Below are positions 26,790-36,253 of a stretch of DNA of 64,000 nt, in pieces. Numbering within the stretch: the first letter of the stretch is position 1; each line of letters begins with the position of its first letter. The notes beneath the pieces were generated by a model. That model made no database searches. It was not told the origin of the DNA and saw only the letters and a list, made by a program, of their open reading frames with translations. Made by a program: the position numbers and the translations under genes. This DNA is from Blastococcus tunisiensis (lineage in GTDB: Bacteria > Actinomycetota > Actinomycetes > Mycobacteriales > Geodermatophilaceae), in the NCBI RefSeq assembly GCF_900112815.1, contig NZ_FOND01000002.1:62001-126000 (forward strand). The letters run 5' to 3'.

Positions 26790-28679
26790 ATGCGACGGCA
26801 GTGGTCGGTCCTGGGGATGTCGGCGGCGCTGCTCGCGGCGGGATGCACGGCCGACGGGGAGACGGCCGCACCCTCGGGCGAGGGCTGGACGGTGCTGGTC
26901 TACTCCATCGCCGACACCGACCTCGAGCCCTTCCTGCTCGACGACCTGGCCGAGTTCGCCGAGGTCGGCTCCACCGAGAACCTGCAGATCGCGGCCATGG
27001 TGGACCGCGCCGCCGACTACAGCGCCGACCCCTTCCTGGGCCTGGACGACTGGGTGGGGGCGAAGTACCTGTCCATCGGCCAGGGCGAGGCCACCGAGCT
27101 GGCCGACCTCGGCGACGTCGACACCGGCGACCCGGCCGCGCTCGCCGACTTCATCGCGCAGGGCGTCGCCGACCACCCGGCGGAGAACTACGCGCTGGTC
27201 GTCTCCGACCACGGCGCCTCCTGGCCCGGCGTCGGCGGCGACGAGGGCTCCGGCCACAGCATCCTCACCCTCGACGAGCTGCGCGGCGGCATCGCGGACG
27301 GCCTGGCGGAGGCCGGCGTCGACCGGCTGGACCTGCTCGGCTTCGACGCCTGCCTCATGGCGACCTACGAGACGGCCAGCACCATGGCCCCGCTGGCCGA
27401 CCGGCTGATCGCCTCCCAGGAGCTCGAGCCCGGGCACGGCTGGGACTACCGCGCGTTCTCCGTGCTCGCCGACGACCCGGCCACCGACGTCGACACCCTC
27501 GGGACCGCCATCGTCGACGGGTTCGCCGCCCAGGCCGCGGAGGAGGGCACCGGCGCGGACATCACGCTGTCGATGATCGACCTGCACGCCATGGCCGACG
27601 TCGACGCCGCGGTCGCGGACTTCAGCGCCGCGCTGAGCGGCCGCGCGGCCGCGGTCGCCCCGGTCGTGGGCCGGGAGCGCGCCCAGGTGCTCTCCTTCGG
27701 CCGCGACCCCGACCCGGAGGTCGACACCCACATGGCCGACCTCGGCCTGCTCGCCGCGGAGATCGGGGTCGGGGCCCTCGACGTCTCCGACCAGGCCGAC
27801 GCGCTCATCCGGGCGATCGACGACGCGGTCGTCCACGACGTCGCCGGCCCGGCAGCCCGCGGGGCGAGCGGGCTGTCGATCTACTTCCCGCCGACGGCGG
27901 ACCTGCTCAGCCCCGACTACGCCTCGGTGGCCAGCAGTCGCGCCTGGGGGGAGTTCCTCACCAGCTACTACGCGGCCGGTTCGGAGATCCCCGCCGAGCA
28001 GCAGCCGGCGTTCGTGACCGCCGACGGCGAGGCGGAGTACTTCTTCGACGACTACGGCCTGAACGTGCAGGCGGCCTTCGACGCAGCCGCCGCGGACAAC
28101 GTCACCTGGGCGGGCATCAGCTACGGGGAGGTCGGCGAGGACGGCTCGGTGACCTTCTTCGGCGAGGAGCAGGCCGAGGTGTCCGCCGACGGCTCGGGGA
28201 CGGTCCTGGGCAGCTTCGACCTCACCGTCATGAGCATCAGCGACGGCGTCGACTCCTCCTACGCCTACCTCACGCTGGCCTACGACGACGACGCCGAAGT
28301 GGCCACGATCGACGTCCCGCTGGCCTACTACGCGCCGGGGGAGAGCGAGGAGTACCGCGACGTCACGCTGACGATCACCTTCGACCCGGAGACCGGCGAC
28401 GTCGTCAACGAGACCTACTACTCCGCCACGGAGGCCGGGACGTACGGGGAGCTCACCGCGGACCCGGACGGCATCATCGTGCCGAAGCTGCTGGTGGTCT
28501 CCGCCGACGGCACGCAGTCGTGGGAACCGGCCACCGACGTCGGCCTCTTCGCCGATCTGCCGAACCTGCAGTACGACTTCGAGCAGCTGGGCTCCGGCAC
28601 CGAGCTGTACACCCAGCTGACCGTGGAGGACTTCGGCGGCAACACCGACTCGGTCTCGGTGGTCGTGGCGGTGCCGTAG
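26790..28679 (+). CDS. Clostripain-family (C11) cysteine peptidase, lipoprotein
   Basis: The 629-residue protein has a lipoprotein signal (lipobox AAGC near residue 18). Its peptidase domain shows WTVLVYSIADTDLEPF, the catalytic His in VVSDHGASW and the catalytic Cys in LGFDACLMA, the C11 caspase-like fold. Beyond about residue 420 is a beta-rich domain of unknown function, acidic and without repeats. It should be anchored outside the membrane. It is on the same strand as the ATP-grasp cluster 122 bases upstream; a functional link is possible but unproven. Confidence 0.88.
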   Translation: MRRQWSVLGMSAALLAAGCTADGETAAPSGEGWTVLVYSIADTDLEPFLLDDLAEFAEVGSTENLQIAAMVDRAADYSADPFLGLDDWVGAKYLSIGQGEATELADLGDVDTGDPAALADFIAQGVADHPAENYALVVSDHGASWPGVGGDEGSGHSILTLDELRGGIADGLAEAGVDRLDLLGFDACLMATYETASTMAPLADRLIASQELEPGHGWDYRAFSVLADDPATDVDTLGTAIVDGFAAQAAEEGTGADITLSMIDLHAMADVDAAVADFSAALSGRAAAVAPVVGRERAQVLSFGRDPDPEVDTHMADLGLLAAEIGVGALDVSDQADALIRAIDDAVVHDVAGPAARGASGLSIYFPPTADLLSPDYASVASSRAWGEFLTSYYAAGSEIPAEQQPAFVTADGEAEYFFDDYGLNVQAAFDAAAADNVTWAGISYGEVGEDGSVTFFGEEQAEVSADGSGTVLGSFDLTVMSISDGVDSSYAYLTLAYDDDAEVATIDVPLAYYAPGESEEYRDVTLTITFDPETGDVVNETYYSATEAGTYGELTADPDGIIVPKLLVVSADGTQSWEPATDVGLFADLPNLQYDFEQLGSGTELYTQLTVEDFGGNTDSVSVVVAVP

Positions 28680-28704
28680 CAGACGACCTGGGACACTGGG
28701 GGTG

Positions 28705-30525
28705 ATGAGCGCACCCCTGAACCTGGTCAACTTCGAACGGGTGCACAAGGCCTTCGGCACGACGGTCGTCCTCGACGACGTCTCCCTGGGCGTCGCCGCC
28801 GGCGAGCGGATCGGCGTCGTCGGCCGCAACGGCGGCGGCAAGAGCACCCTGCTGTCGCTGCTCACCGGGACCGACGACCCCGACTCGGGGCGGGTCACCC
28901 GGCGCGGCGACCTGGCCATGGGCGTGCTGGACCAGTCCGGCACGCTGCCCCCCGGGACGACGGTGCGCGACGTCGTGCTGCCGCCGTCGATGTTCGCCGC
29001 CGAGCACGAGTGGGCCGGTGACCCCGCCGTCCGCTCGGTGCTGACCGGCCTCGAGCTCGACCGGCTGGGCCTGGACGCCCCGGTGGGCCCGATGTCCGGT
29101 GGCGAACGTCGCCGGGTCGCGCTGGCCGCCCAGCTGATCCGGCCGCTGGACCTGCTGGTCCTCGACGAGCCGACCAACCACCTCGACGTCGAGGGCGTGG
29201 CCTGGCTGGCCGAGTACGTGAAGGCCCGGCAGGGCGGGATGGTGGTCGTCACCCACGACCGGTGGTTCCTCGACGAGGTGTGCACCACGACGTGGGAGGT
29301 CGCCGACGGCAGCGTGCACGCCTACGAGGGCGGCTACTCGGCGTACACCCTGGCCCGGGCCGAGCGGGCGCGGATCTCGGCGGTCACCGAGGAGCGCCGG
29401 ATGAACCTGGTGCGCAAGGAGCTGGCCTGGCTGCGCCGCGGCCCGCCGGCCCGCACCAGCAAGCCGAAGTTCCGCATCGAGGCCGCGCAGGCGCTGATCG
29501 CCGACGAGCCACCGGCCCGCGACTCGATGGCGCTGAAGGGCTTCGCGGCCCGGCGGCTGGGCAAGAGCGTCTACGACGTCGAGGACGTGGACTACGCGGT
29601 CCCGACCGACGAAGGCCCGCGCACGCTGTTCCGCGACCTCACCTGGCAGGTCGGCCCGGGCGACCGGATCGGCATCGTCGGGGTGAACGGCGCCGGCAAG
29701 ACGTCGCTGCTGAAGCTCCTGGTCGGTGAGACGCAGCCGGACGCCGGCCGGGTCGTCGTCGGCCAGACGGTGGCGCCGGCCTACCTGTCGCAGCACGTCA
29801 CCGAGCTGCCGCCGCGCGCCCGCGTGCTGGAGGCGGTGCAGGACGTCGCCCGCATCGCCCGGATCGGCAACCAGGAGATCTCGGCGTCGTCCCTGGCCGA
29901 GCGGTTCGGCTTCGCGGCCAACCGGCAGTGGACGCCGGTCGGTGACCTCTCCGGTGGCGAGCGGCGCCGGCTGCAGCTGCTGCGGCTGCTCATGGCCGAG
30001 CCGAACGTGCTCGTGCTCGACGAGCCGACCAACGACCTCGACATCGACACCCTGACCGCGCTGGAGGACCTGCTCGACAGCTTCCCCGGCACGGTGCTGG
30101 TGGTCAGCCACGATCGCTACTTCGTGGACCGGGTGTGCGACAAGGTGGTCGCGCTGCTCGGCGACGGCAGCCTGGCCGAGCTGCCCGGCGGGGTGGACGA
30201 GTACCTCCGCCGCCGGGCCGCCGGTGGCGCGCCGCTGACCACGGCGGCCGGGGACGGCGGTCCGCGCCCGGTGGGCGCCCCGTCGACGGCGGCCCCCGCC
30301 GTGTCGGCGGCCGAGGCGCGGGCGGCGAAGAAGGAGGCCAGCCGGCTGGAGCGGCGGATGCTCAAGCTGGACGCGGACGAGAAGAAGCTGCACGAGCAGC
30401 TGGCCGCGGCCGCCGCCGACTACGGGAAGGCCGCTGAGCTCGACGCCCAGCTCAAGGCCGTGCACGCGGAGAAGGAGGAGGTCGAGGAGGCCTGGCTGAT
30501 CGCCTCCGAGACCGCCGAGGGCTGA
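28705..30525 (+). CDS. ABC-F family ATPase
   Basis: A soluble protein with two ABC domains (Walker A GRNGGGKST and GVNGAGKTS; signatures MSGGERRR and LSGGERRR; Walker B LVLDEPTNHLD and LVLDEPTNDLD), the interdomain linker, and a C-terminal Ala/Lys/Glu coiled coil (about 530-600). No membrane segments are present. ABC-F proteins act on ribosomes in translation regulation or antibiotic protection. The pattern and length (606 aa) resemble the Uup branch; resistance cannot be claimed. ATG at 28705 is chosen over the adjacent GTG at 28702. Confidence 0.93.
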   Translation: MSAPLNLVNFERVHKAFGTTVVLDDVSLGVAAGERIGVVGRNGGGKSTLLSLLTGTDDPDSGRVTRRGDLAMGVLDQSGTLPPGTTVRDVVLPPSMFAAEHEWAGDPAVRSVLTGLELDRLGLDAPVGPMSGGERRRVALAAQLIRPLDLLVLDEPTNHLDVEGVAWLAEYVKARQGGMVVVTHDRWFLDEVCTTTWEVADGSVHAYEGGYSAYTLARAERARISAVTEERRMNLVRKELAWLRRGPPARTSKPKFRIEAAQALIADEPPARDSMALKGFAARRLGKSVYDVEDVDYAVPTDEGPRTLFRDLTWQVGPGDRIGIVGVNGAGKTSLLKLLVGETQPDAGRVVVGQTVAPAYLSQHVTELPPRARVLEAVQDVARIARIGNQEISASSLAERFGFAANRQWTPVGDLSGGERRRLQLLRLLMAEPNVLVLDEPTNDLDIDTLTALEDLLDSFPGTVLVVSHDRYFVDRVCDKVVALLGDGSLAELPGGVDEYLRRRAAGGAPLTTAAGDGGPRPVGAPSTAAPAVSAAEARAAKKEASRLERRMLKLDADEKKLHEQLAAAAADYGKAAELDAQLKAVHAEKEEVEEAWLIASETAEG

Positions 30526-30529
30526 GCCG

Positions 30530-30776
30530 CCGGACCGCAGGCACCTGCTCGACGCAGTCGGCCGCTGCCCACCGTGGTGGGCAAGGCGCCGCCGGGCCGC
30601 AGGGACCTGCTCGATGCAGTCGGCCGCTGCCCACCGTGGTGGGCAAGGCGCCGCCGGGCCGCAGGACCTGCTCGACGCAGTCGGCCGCTGCCCACCGTGG
30701 TGGGCAGGCGCCGCCGGGCCGCAGGGACCTGCTCGACGCAGTCGGCCGCTGCCCACCGTGGTGGGCAAGGGCCGAC
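30530..30776. repeat. Four tandem 61-62 bp palindromic repeats
   Basis: Four near-identical units each carry the core TGCCCAC-CGTG-GTGGGCA; core starts are 30566, 30628, 30689 and 30750. Each unit also contains GACCTGCTCGAYGCAGTCGG. In the last copy GTCGGCC (30741-30747) and GGCCGAC (30770-30776) form an outer stem, making a long hairpin. The array starts five bases after the ABC-F stop. The same core occurs twice near 41.7 kb. Confidence 0.9.
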
Positions 30777-31071
30777 TGCGCACGGAGCGGGTCGAGGCAG
30801 GCGGGTCCGGGCGGCGGACGCGACCCGGCTCGCGGGTGGCCGACCGCGGCCGGCATCTTCCCTGGCACACGCCTGTGCTCTGCCCACGGGCGGTAGGCAG
30901 GGCACGCGTCTCCGCCGGGGTGCGGTCGGGTCGCCGCCTCGGCACGGTCGCGCCGGTCCCCTGGTCACGCCGGGCGGCCGCTGAGCTTCCCCCCGTATCC
31001 TGGGATCACCGCCGCCGGTGTCCTCCGACGTCTGTGGTCGTCCCCGAGCCCCATGAGACTCCCGGAGACCC
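30777..31071. other. Intergenic region before mrpA with probable promoter
   Basis: No gene is seen. TATCCT near 30996-31001 resembles a -10 box, and CGGAG lies five bases before the mrpA GTG, giving a leader of about 65 bases. The rest, from the repeat array to about 30990, shows no recognisable RNA or ORF with coding character. Confidence 0.4.
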
Positions 31072-33948
31072 GTGCTCGCCGTTCTGCTCCTCCACCTGGT
31101 GGCCGCCGTGCTGGCCCCGGTCCTCGTGCGGTGGTGGGGGCGTACCGCGTTCCTGGCGCTGGCCGTGGTGCCCGCCGCGGGCTTCGGCTGGGTCCTGAGC
31201 CGGCTGCGGACGGTCACCGCGGGCGGTGAGGTCACCGAGCGGATCCCCTGGGTGCCGGCGCTGGACCTGGAGGTGGCGCTGCGGCTGGACGCCCTGTCGC
31301 TCACCTTCGCGCTGCTGGTCACCGGTGTGGGTGCGCTGGTGCTGCTGTACTGCGCGCGGTACTTCGAGCCCGACGACGAGGGCAGCGCCCGGTTCGCCGG
31401 GAACCTCACCGCGTTCGCCGGCTCCATGCTCGGCCTGGTCCTCGCCGACGACCTGCTGCTGCTCTACGTCTTCTGGGAGCTGACGACCGTCTTCTCCTTC
31501 CTGCTCATCGGCGGGGCGGGGACCAAGCTCGCCGCCCGGCGCGCGGCCAGCCAGGCGCTGATCCTCACCACCGCCGGCGGGCTGGCCATGCTGGTCGGGC
31601 TGATCATGCTCGGGGAGACCAGCGGCAGCTACCTGCTGTCGGAGGTCATCGCGGACCCCGGCAGCGGTCCCCTCCTCGTCGCCGGGACGATGCTCGTCCT
31701 CGCGGGCGCGGTGACGAAGTCGGCGATGATCCCGTTCCACTTCTGGCTGCCCGCGGCCATGGAGGCGCCGACCCCGGTCAGCGCCTACCTGCACGCCGCG
31801 GCCATGGTGAAGGCCGGCATCTACCTGGTGGCCCGCCTCGCGCCCGGGTTCGCCGAGGTCCCCGGCTGGCGGCCGGTCGTCCTCGGGCTCGGGCTGGCCA
31901 CGATGCTGGTCGGCGGCTACCGCGCGCTGCGGCAGAACGACCTCAAGCTGCTGCTGGCCTTCGGCACCGTCAGCCAGCTGGGCTTCCTCATGGTCCTGGT
32001 CGGCAGCGGCAGCCGGGAGCTGGCGGCCGCCGGGCTGGCGATGACGCTGGCGCACGCGCTGTTCAAGTCGACCCTCTTCCTCACCGTGGGGGTGGTCGAC
32101 CACGCGACCGGGATGCGCGACCTGCGGAAGCTCTCCGGCCTCGGACGGCGGCTGCCCTCGCTCGCCGTGATCGGCACCCTGGCCGCCGCCTCGATGGCCG
32201 GGCTGCCGCCGCTGCTGGGCTTCGTCGGCAAGGAGGCGGCCTTCACCGCGCTCTGGGACGGCGGGCTGCCCGACCGCACCGCCGCCGCCGTCGTCCTGAC
32301 CGGTCTGGTGCTCGGCTCGGTGCTCACCGCCGGCTACACCGCCCGGTTCCTGTGGGGAGCCTTCGCCCGCAAGCCCGGCTGCGCCGACAGCGACCTGGTC
32401 CACCCGCCGGGCGCGCTGTTCCTGGCCGCTCCCGCGACGCTCGCCCTGATCGGCCTGCTCGCCGGACCGTTCAGCCCGCTGCTGGAGCCCCTGGTCGCCG
32501 GCTACGCCGACACGATGCCGCTGCTGGCCCCCGAGGCGGAGAAGCTGGCGCTGTGGCACGGGCTGCAGCCGGCGCTGCTGCTGTCCGCGCTCACCCTCGC
32601 CGGCGGTGCCCTGCTCTTCGTCGTCCGGCGGGGGGTGTTCCGGACCCAGCGGCGGATGGCCGTCGGCGCCTCGGCGGACGAGGGGTACTGGAACACGTTG
32701 CAGGCCCTCGACCGCCTCGCCGTGCTGGTCACCGGCACCACCCAGCGGGGCTCGCTGCCGGCCTACCTCGGCACCATCCTCGTCGTCGTCCTGGCCCTGC
32801 CGGGGTCGGTGCTGCTGTTCCGGGCGCCGTGGCCCGGGGAGTGGCGGGCGTGGGACAGCCCGATCCAGGCGCTCGTCGGCGCGGTGGCGCTGATCGCGGC
32901 GGTCCTGGCGCTGCGGATCCGCCAGCGGCTGTCGGCGGTGCTGGTCGTCGGGGTCACCGGCTACGCCCTCGCGGTGCTCTTCGCCCTGCAGGGCGCGCCC
33001 GACCTGGCCCTCACCCAGTTCCTGGTCGAGACGCTGACGCTGGTGGTGTTCGTGCTGGTGCTGCGCAAGCTGCCCAAGGACATCACCGAGCGGCACCGGC
33101 CGCGGGAGCGCGCCGGACGGGGGGTCGTCGCCGTCGCCGTCGGGGCGCTGATGGCCGCGGCGGGCGCGGTGGCCATGAGCGCCCGCACCGCCACGCCGGT
33201 GTCGGTGGACTACCCCGACGCCGCCTACGACCTCGGCGGCGGCCAGAACGTGGTCAACGTGACGCTGGTCGACATCCGCGCCTGGGACACCCTCGGCGAG
33301 ATCTCGCTGCTGGTCGTGGCCGCCACCGGCGTGGCCAGCCTGGTGTTCCTGCGCCGGCGCACCGGCAGCGTCGACCGGATCGACCCCGTCCAGCTGGCCC
33401 GGCAGCAGCGCACCTCGCGGCGGGCGCCCCGCGGGCAGTGGCTGGCCGCGTCCGCGGTGCTGGCGCCGGAGCGGCGGTCGGTGATCCTCGAGGTGGTCAC
33501 CAGGATCCTGTTCCACACGATCCTGGTGTTCTCGATCTTCCTGCTGTTCAGCGGCCACAACGAGCCGGGCGGCGGCTTCGCCGGGGGGCTGGTCGCCGGT
33601 CTCGCCCTGGTGCTCCGCTACCTGGCCGGTGGCCGCTACGAGCTGGGCGAGGCCGCCCCGGTCGACCCGGGTTTGCTGCTGGGCGTGGGGCTGCTGTTCT
33701 CCGGCGGCACCGGGGTCGTCGGGCTGGTGCTCGGCGTCGAGGTGCTCCAGACGGCGATCCTGGAGACGACGCTGCCGGTGCTCGGCGACGTCAAGCTGGT
33801 CACCTCGCTGTTCTTCGACATCGGCGTCTACCTGATCGTGGTGGGGCTGGTCCTCGACATCCTCCGCAGCCTCGGCGCCGAGCTGGACCGCGAGGTCGAC
33901 GAGGACGACCCGATCGACGCCGCACCGGGAGAGGTGATCGCCCGATGA
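31072..33948 (+). CDS. mrpA: Na+/H+ antiporter subunit A (MrpA with fused MrpB-like part)
   Basis: The largest Mrp subunit, 958 residues and about 20 helices, related to NuoL. It shows the conserved glutamate helix (YVFWELTTVFSFLLIGG), the proton-channel lysine region (SAMIPFHFWLPAAMEAPTPV, then HAAAMVKAG) and, after about residue 800, an MrpB-type domain (RILFHTILVFSIFLLFSGHN, GGGFAGGLVAG). It forms the membrane antiporter that exports Na+ (or K+) in exchange for H+. The GTG start has CGGAG upstream; the stop overlaps mrpC (ATGA). Confidence 0.95.
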   Translation: MLAVLLLHLVAAVLAPVLVRWWGRTAFLALAVVPAAGFGWVLSRLRTVTAGGEVTERIPWVPALDLEVALRLDALSLTFALLVTGVGALVLLYCARYFEPDDEGSARFAGNLTAFAGSMLGLVLADDLLLLYVFWELTTVFSFLLIGGAGTKLAARRAASQALILTTAGGLAMLVGLIMLGETSGSYLLSEVIADPGSGPLLVAGTMLVLAGAVTKSAMIPFHFWLPAAMEAPTPVSAYLHAAAMVKAGIYLVARLAPGFAEVPGWRPVVLGLGLATMLVGGYRALRQNDLKLLLAFGTVSQLGFLMVLVGSGSRELAAAGLAMTLAHALFKSTLFLTVGVVDHATGMRDLRKLSGLGRRLPSLAVIGTLAAASMAGLPPLLGFVGKEAAFTALWDGGLPDRTAAAVVLTGLVLGSVLTAGYTARFLWGAFARKPGCADSDLVHPPGALFLAAPATLALIGLLAGPFSPLLEPLVAGYADTMPLLAPEAEKLALWHGLQPALLLSALTLAGGALLFVVRRGVFRTQRRMAVGASADEGYWNTLQALDRLAVLVTGTTQRGSLPAYLGTILVVVLALPGSVLLFRAPWPGEWRAWDSPIQALVGAVALIAAVLALRIRQRLSAVLVVGVTGYALAVLFALQGAPDLALTQFLVETLTLVVFVLVLRKLPKDITERHRPRERAGRGVVAVAVGALMAAAGAVAMSARTATPVSVDYPDAAYDLGGGQNVVNVTLVDIRAWDTLGEISLLVVAATGVASLVFLRRRTGSVDRIDPVQLARQQRTSRRAPRGQWLAASAVLAPERRSVILEVVTRILFHTILVFSIFLLFSGHNEPGGGFAGGLVAGLALVLRYLAGGRYELGEAAPVDPGLLLGVGLLFSGGTGVVGLVLGVEVLQTAILETTLPVLGDVKLVTSLFFDIGVYLIVVGLVLDILRSLGAELDREVDEDDPIDAAPGEVIAR

Positions 33949-34502
33949 CCCCCACCGTCGTCCTGCCGGTGATCATCGGGGGCCTCTACGCCGCCGGTGT
34001 CTACCTGCTGCTCGACCGCAGCCTCACCCGCGTCCTGCTGGGCTTCCTGCTGCTCGGCAACGCGACCAACCTGCTGCTGCTGTCCGCCGGCGGCCCCGCC
34101 GGCCTGGCCCCGATCCTGGGGTACGCCGAGCCCGAGGAGATGAGCGACCCCCTGCCCCAGGCCCTGATCCTCACCGCGATCGTCATCACCTTCGGCATCG
34201 CGGCGTTCGTGCTGGCGATCATCTACCGGTCCTGGCGGCTGGTGCGCCAGGAGGTGATCGAGGTGGACGAGGAGGACCGCCGCGTCGCCGCCCGGTCGCA
34301 GACCGACGCCGACGACATCGACCCCGACGACCTCGCCCCCGAGGACCGGGCCGCCATGCACGCCGACACCTTCGCGGCGGACAACGGCGACGGCGACGGG
34401 GTGGACCCGGACCTGGACGTCGAGCGCCGGCTGGCGCGGCGGTACTCCGGTATCCCCTCCGACGACGTCGACCTGCCCCCGACCCGGCGGAGGAACCGGT
34501 GA
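33945..34502 (+). CDS. mrpC: Na+/H+ antiporter subunit C
   Basis: NuoK-like small membrane subunit, 185 residues: three helices (GGLYAAGVYLLLDRSLTRVL, LGNATNLLLLSAG, LILTAIVITFGIAAFVLAII), followed by a long acidic cytoplasmic tail of about 75 residues (VDEEDRRVAARSQTDADDID) that is longer than in many homologues. The ATG overlaps the mrpA stop, and its own stop overlaps mrpD. Its place between mrpA and mrpD is standard. Confidence 0.93.
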   Translation: MTPTVVLPVIIGGLYAAGVYLLLDRSLTRVLLGFLLLGNATNLLLLSAGGPAGLAPILGYAEPEEMSDPLPQALILTAIVITFGIAAFVLAIIYRSWRLVRQEVIEVDEEDRRVAARSQTDADDIDPDDLAPEDRAAMHADTFAADNGDGDGVDPDLDVERRLARRYSGIPSDDVDLPPTRRRNR

Positions 34503-36253
34503 TCCGGGTCCTCACGCCGTTGCCGGTGCTGCTGCCGCTGCTCGGTGCGGCCGCGGCGCTGCTGGTCGGCGGCCGGCACCCACGGGTGCAGCGCGCGCTG
34601 AGCATCGTCGTGCTGGCCTCGGTGCTCGCCGTGGCCGTCGGACTGCTGCTGCTCGCCGACCGGGACGGCGCGGACGCCGTCCCGGTCGGCGGGTGGCCGG
34701 TGCCGCTGGGCATCGTGCTCGTCGTCGACCGGCTCTCGGCGCTGATGCTGGTCGTCGCCGCCACCGTGGCGCTCGGGGTGCTCGTGTTCGCGGTGGGCCA
34801 GGGCGCGGCCGACGGCGACGAGGAGACGCCGATCTCGATCTTCCACCCGACGTTCTTGGTGCTCATCGCCGGCGTGGCCAACGCCTTCCTGGCCGGCGAC
34901 CTGTTCAACCTCTACGTGGGCTTCGAGATCCTGCTGACGGCCAGCTACGTGCTGCTGACGCTCGGCGGATCGGCGGCGCGCATCCGGGCCGGCATCACCT
35001 ACATCATCGTGAGCCTGCTGAGCTCGTTGCTGTTCCTGGCCGCGATCGGCCTGGTGTACGGGGCCACCGGCACGGTGAACATGGCGCAGCTGGCCGTGCG
35101 GCTCGGCGAGCTGCCCGAGGGCACCCAGGTGCTGCTCCAGTCGATGCTGCTGATCGCGTTCTGCATCAAGGCGGCGGTCTTCCCGCTCTCGGCGTGGCTG
35201 CCCGACAGCTACCCGACCGCACCCGCCCCGGTCACCGCGGTGTTCGCCGGCCTGCTCACCAAGGTCGGGGTCTACGCGATCATCCGCACGCAGACGCTGC
35301 TGTTCCCCGGGGGTGCGCTGGACGAAGTGCTGATGTGGGCGGCGCTGGCCACCATGCTGATCGGCATCCTGGGCGCGGTCGCGCAGACCGACATCCGCCG
35401 GATCCTGTCCTTCACCCTGGTCAGCCACATCGGCTACATGGTGTTCGGCATCTCGCTCGCCTCCCAGGCGGGCCTGGCCGGGGCGCTCTTCTACGTGGTC
35501 CACCACATCGCCATCCAGACCACGCTGTTCCTCGTGGCCGGCCTCGTCGAGCGGCAGGGCGGGTCGACCGGCGTGGACCGCCTCGGCGGGCTGGCGACGG
35601 CGTCCCCGCTCCTGGCAGTCCTGTTCTTCGTGCCGGCGATGAACCTCGCCGGGATCCCGCCCTTCTCCGGGTTCATCGGGAAGCTGGGCCTGCTCGAGGC
35701 GGGCATCGCCGACGGCGGGTGGCTGCCGATCGTCCTGGTCGCCGGCGGCGCGGTGACCAGCCTGCTCACCCTGCTGGCGATCTCGCGGGTCTGGAGCCGC
35801 GCCTTCTGGCGGCCCCCGGCCCAGGCGCCGGCCGACGAGTCCTCCGACGCCGCGGCGGCCGATGCGGGGCCCGAGCTCGCCCCGGCCCCGGCGCCGGGTC
35901 CCGCGCACGAGCAGGAGCCGGTGGAGGAGAAGGAGCCGGTGCCCGCCGGGTCGCCGGCCGACGCCGCCGGGGTCCGCGCCGAGGCCCGGCGGGCTGCCTG
36001 GGAGCGGCACACCGCCGTCGCGACGGCCACCTCGCCGGTGACCGACGGGCTGGGCGGCGAGGCCGCGCGGGAAAGGCCGCTGCGGCCGCTGCCCCGGGTG
36101 ATGGTGGGCTCCACCGCCGCGATGGTGGTGGTGACCGTCGGGCTGACCGCGCTGGCGGGGCCGCTCTACGGCGTGGCGGAGCGGGCGGCGGGGGACCTCC
36201 GGGACCGCACCCCCTACATCTCCTCGGTCTTCCTCGGGGAGGAAGTGCCGTGA
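34499..36253 (+). CDS. mrpD: Na+/H+ antiporter subunit D
   Basis: NuoM/N-like antiporter subunit of 584 residues with the conserved glutamate (VGFEILLTASYVLLTLGG), the lysine helix (CIKAAVFPLSAWLPDSYP, then GLLTKVGVYAII) and about 14 helices. An insertion rich in Pro, Ala and Glu (residues about 440-525) separates the last helix from the body; this is unusual in length and probably cytoplasmic. The GTG start overlaps the mrpC stop by four bases. Confidence 0.95.
   Translation: MIRVLTPLPVLLPLLGAAAALLVGGRHPRVQRALSIVVLASVLAVAVGLLLLADRDGADAVPVGGWPVPLGIVLVVDRLSALMLVVAATVALGVLVFAVGQGAADGDEETPISIFHPTFLVLIAGVANAFLAGDLFNLYVGFEILLTASYVLLTLGGSAARIRAGITYIIVSLLSSLLFLAAIGLVYGATGTVNMAQLAVRLGELPEGTQVLLQSMLLIAFCIKAAVFPLSAWLPDSYPTAPAPVTAVFAGLLTKVGVYAIIRTQTLLFPGGALDEVLMWAALATMLIGILGAVAQTDIRRILSFTLVSHIGYMVFGISLASQAGLAGALFYVVHHIAIQTTLFLVAGLVERQGGSTGVDRLGGLATASPLLAVLFFVPAMNLAGIPPFSGFIGKLGLLEAGIADGGWLPIVLVAGGAVTSLLTLLAISRVWSRAFWRPPAQAPADESSDAAAADAGPELAPAPAPGPAHEQEPVEEKEPVPAGSPADAAGVRAEARRAAWERHTAVATATSPVTDGLGGEAARERPLRPLPRVMVGSTAAMVVVTVGLTALAGPLYGVAERAAGDLRDRTPYISSVFLGEEVP

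Noticed and set aside
30530-30776. CRISPR array
   Set aside because: Units are tandem and almost identical through their whole 61-62 bases; there are no unique spacers and no cas genes.
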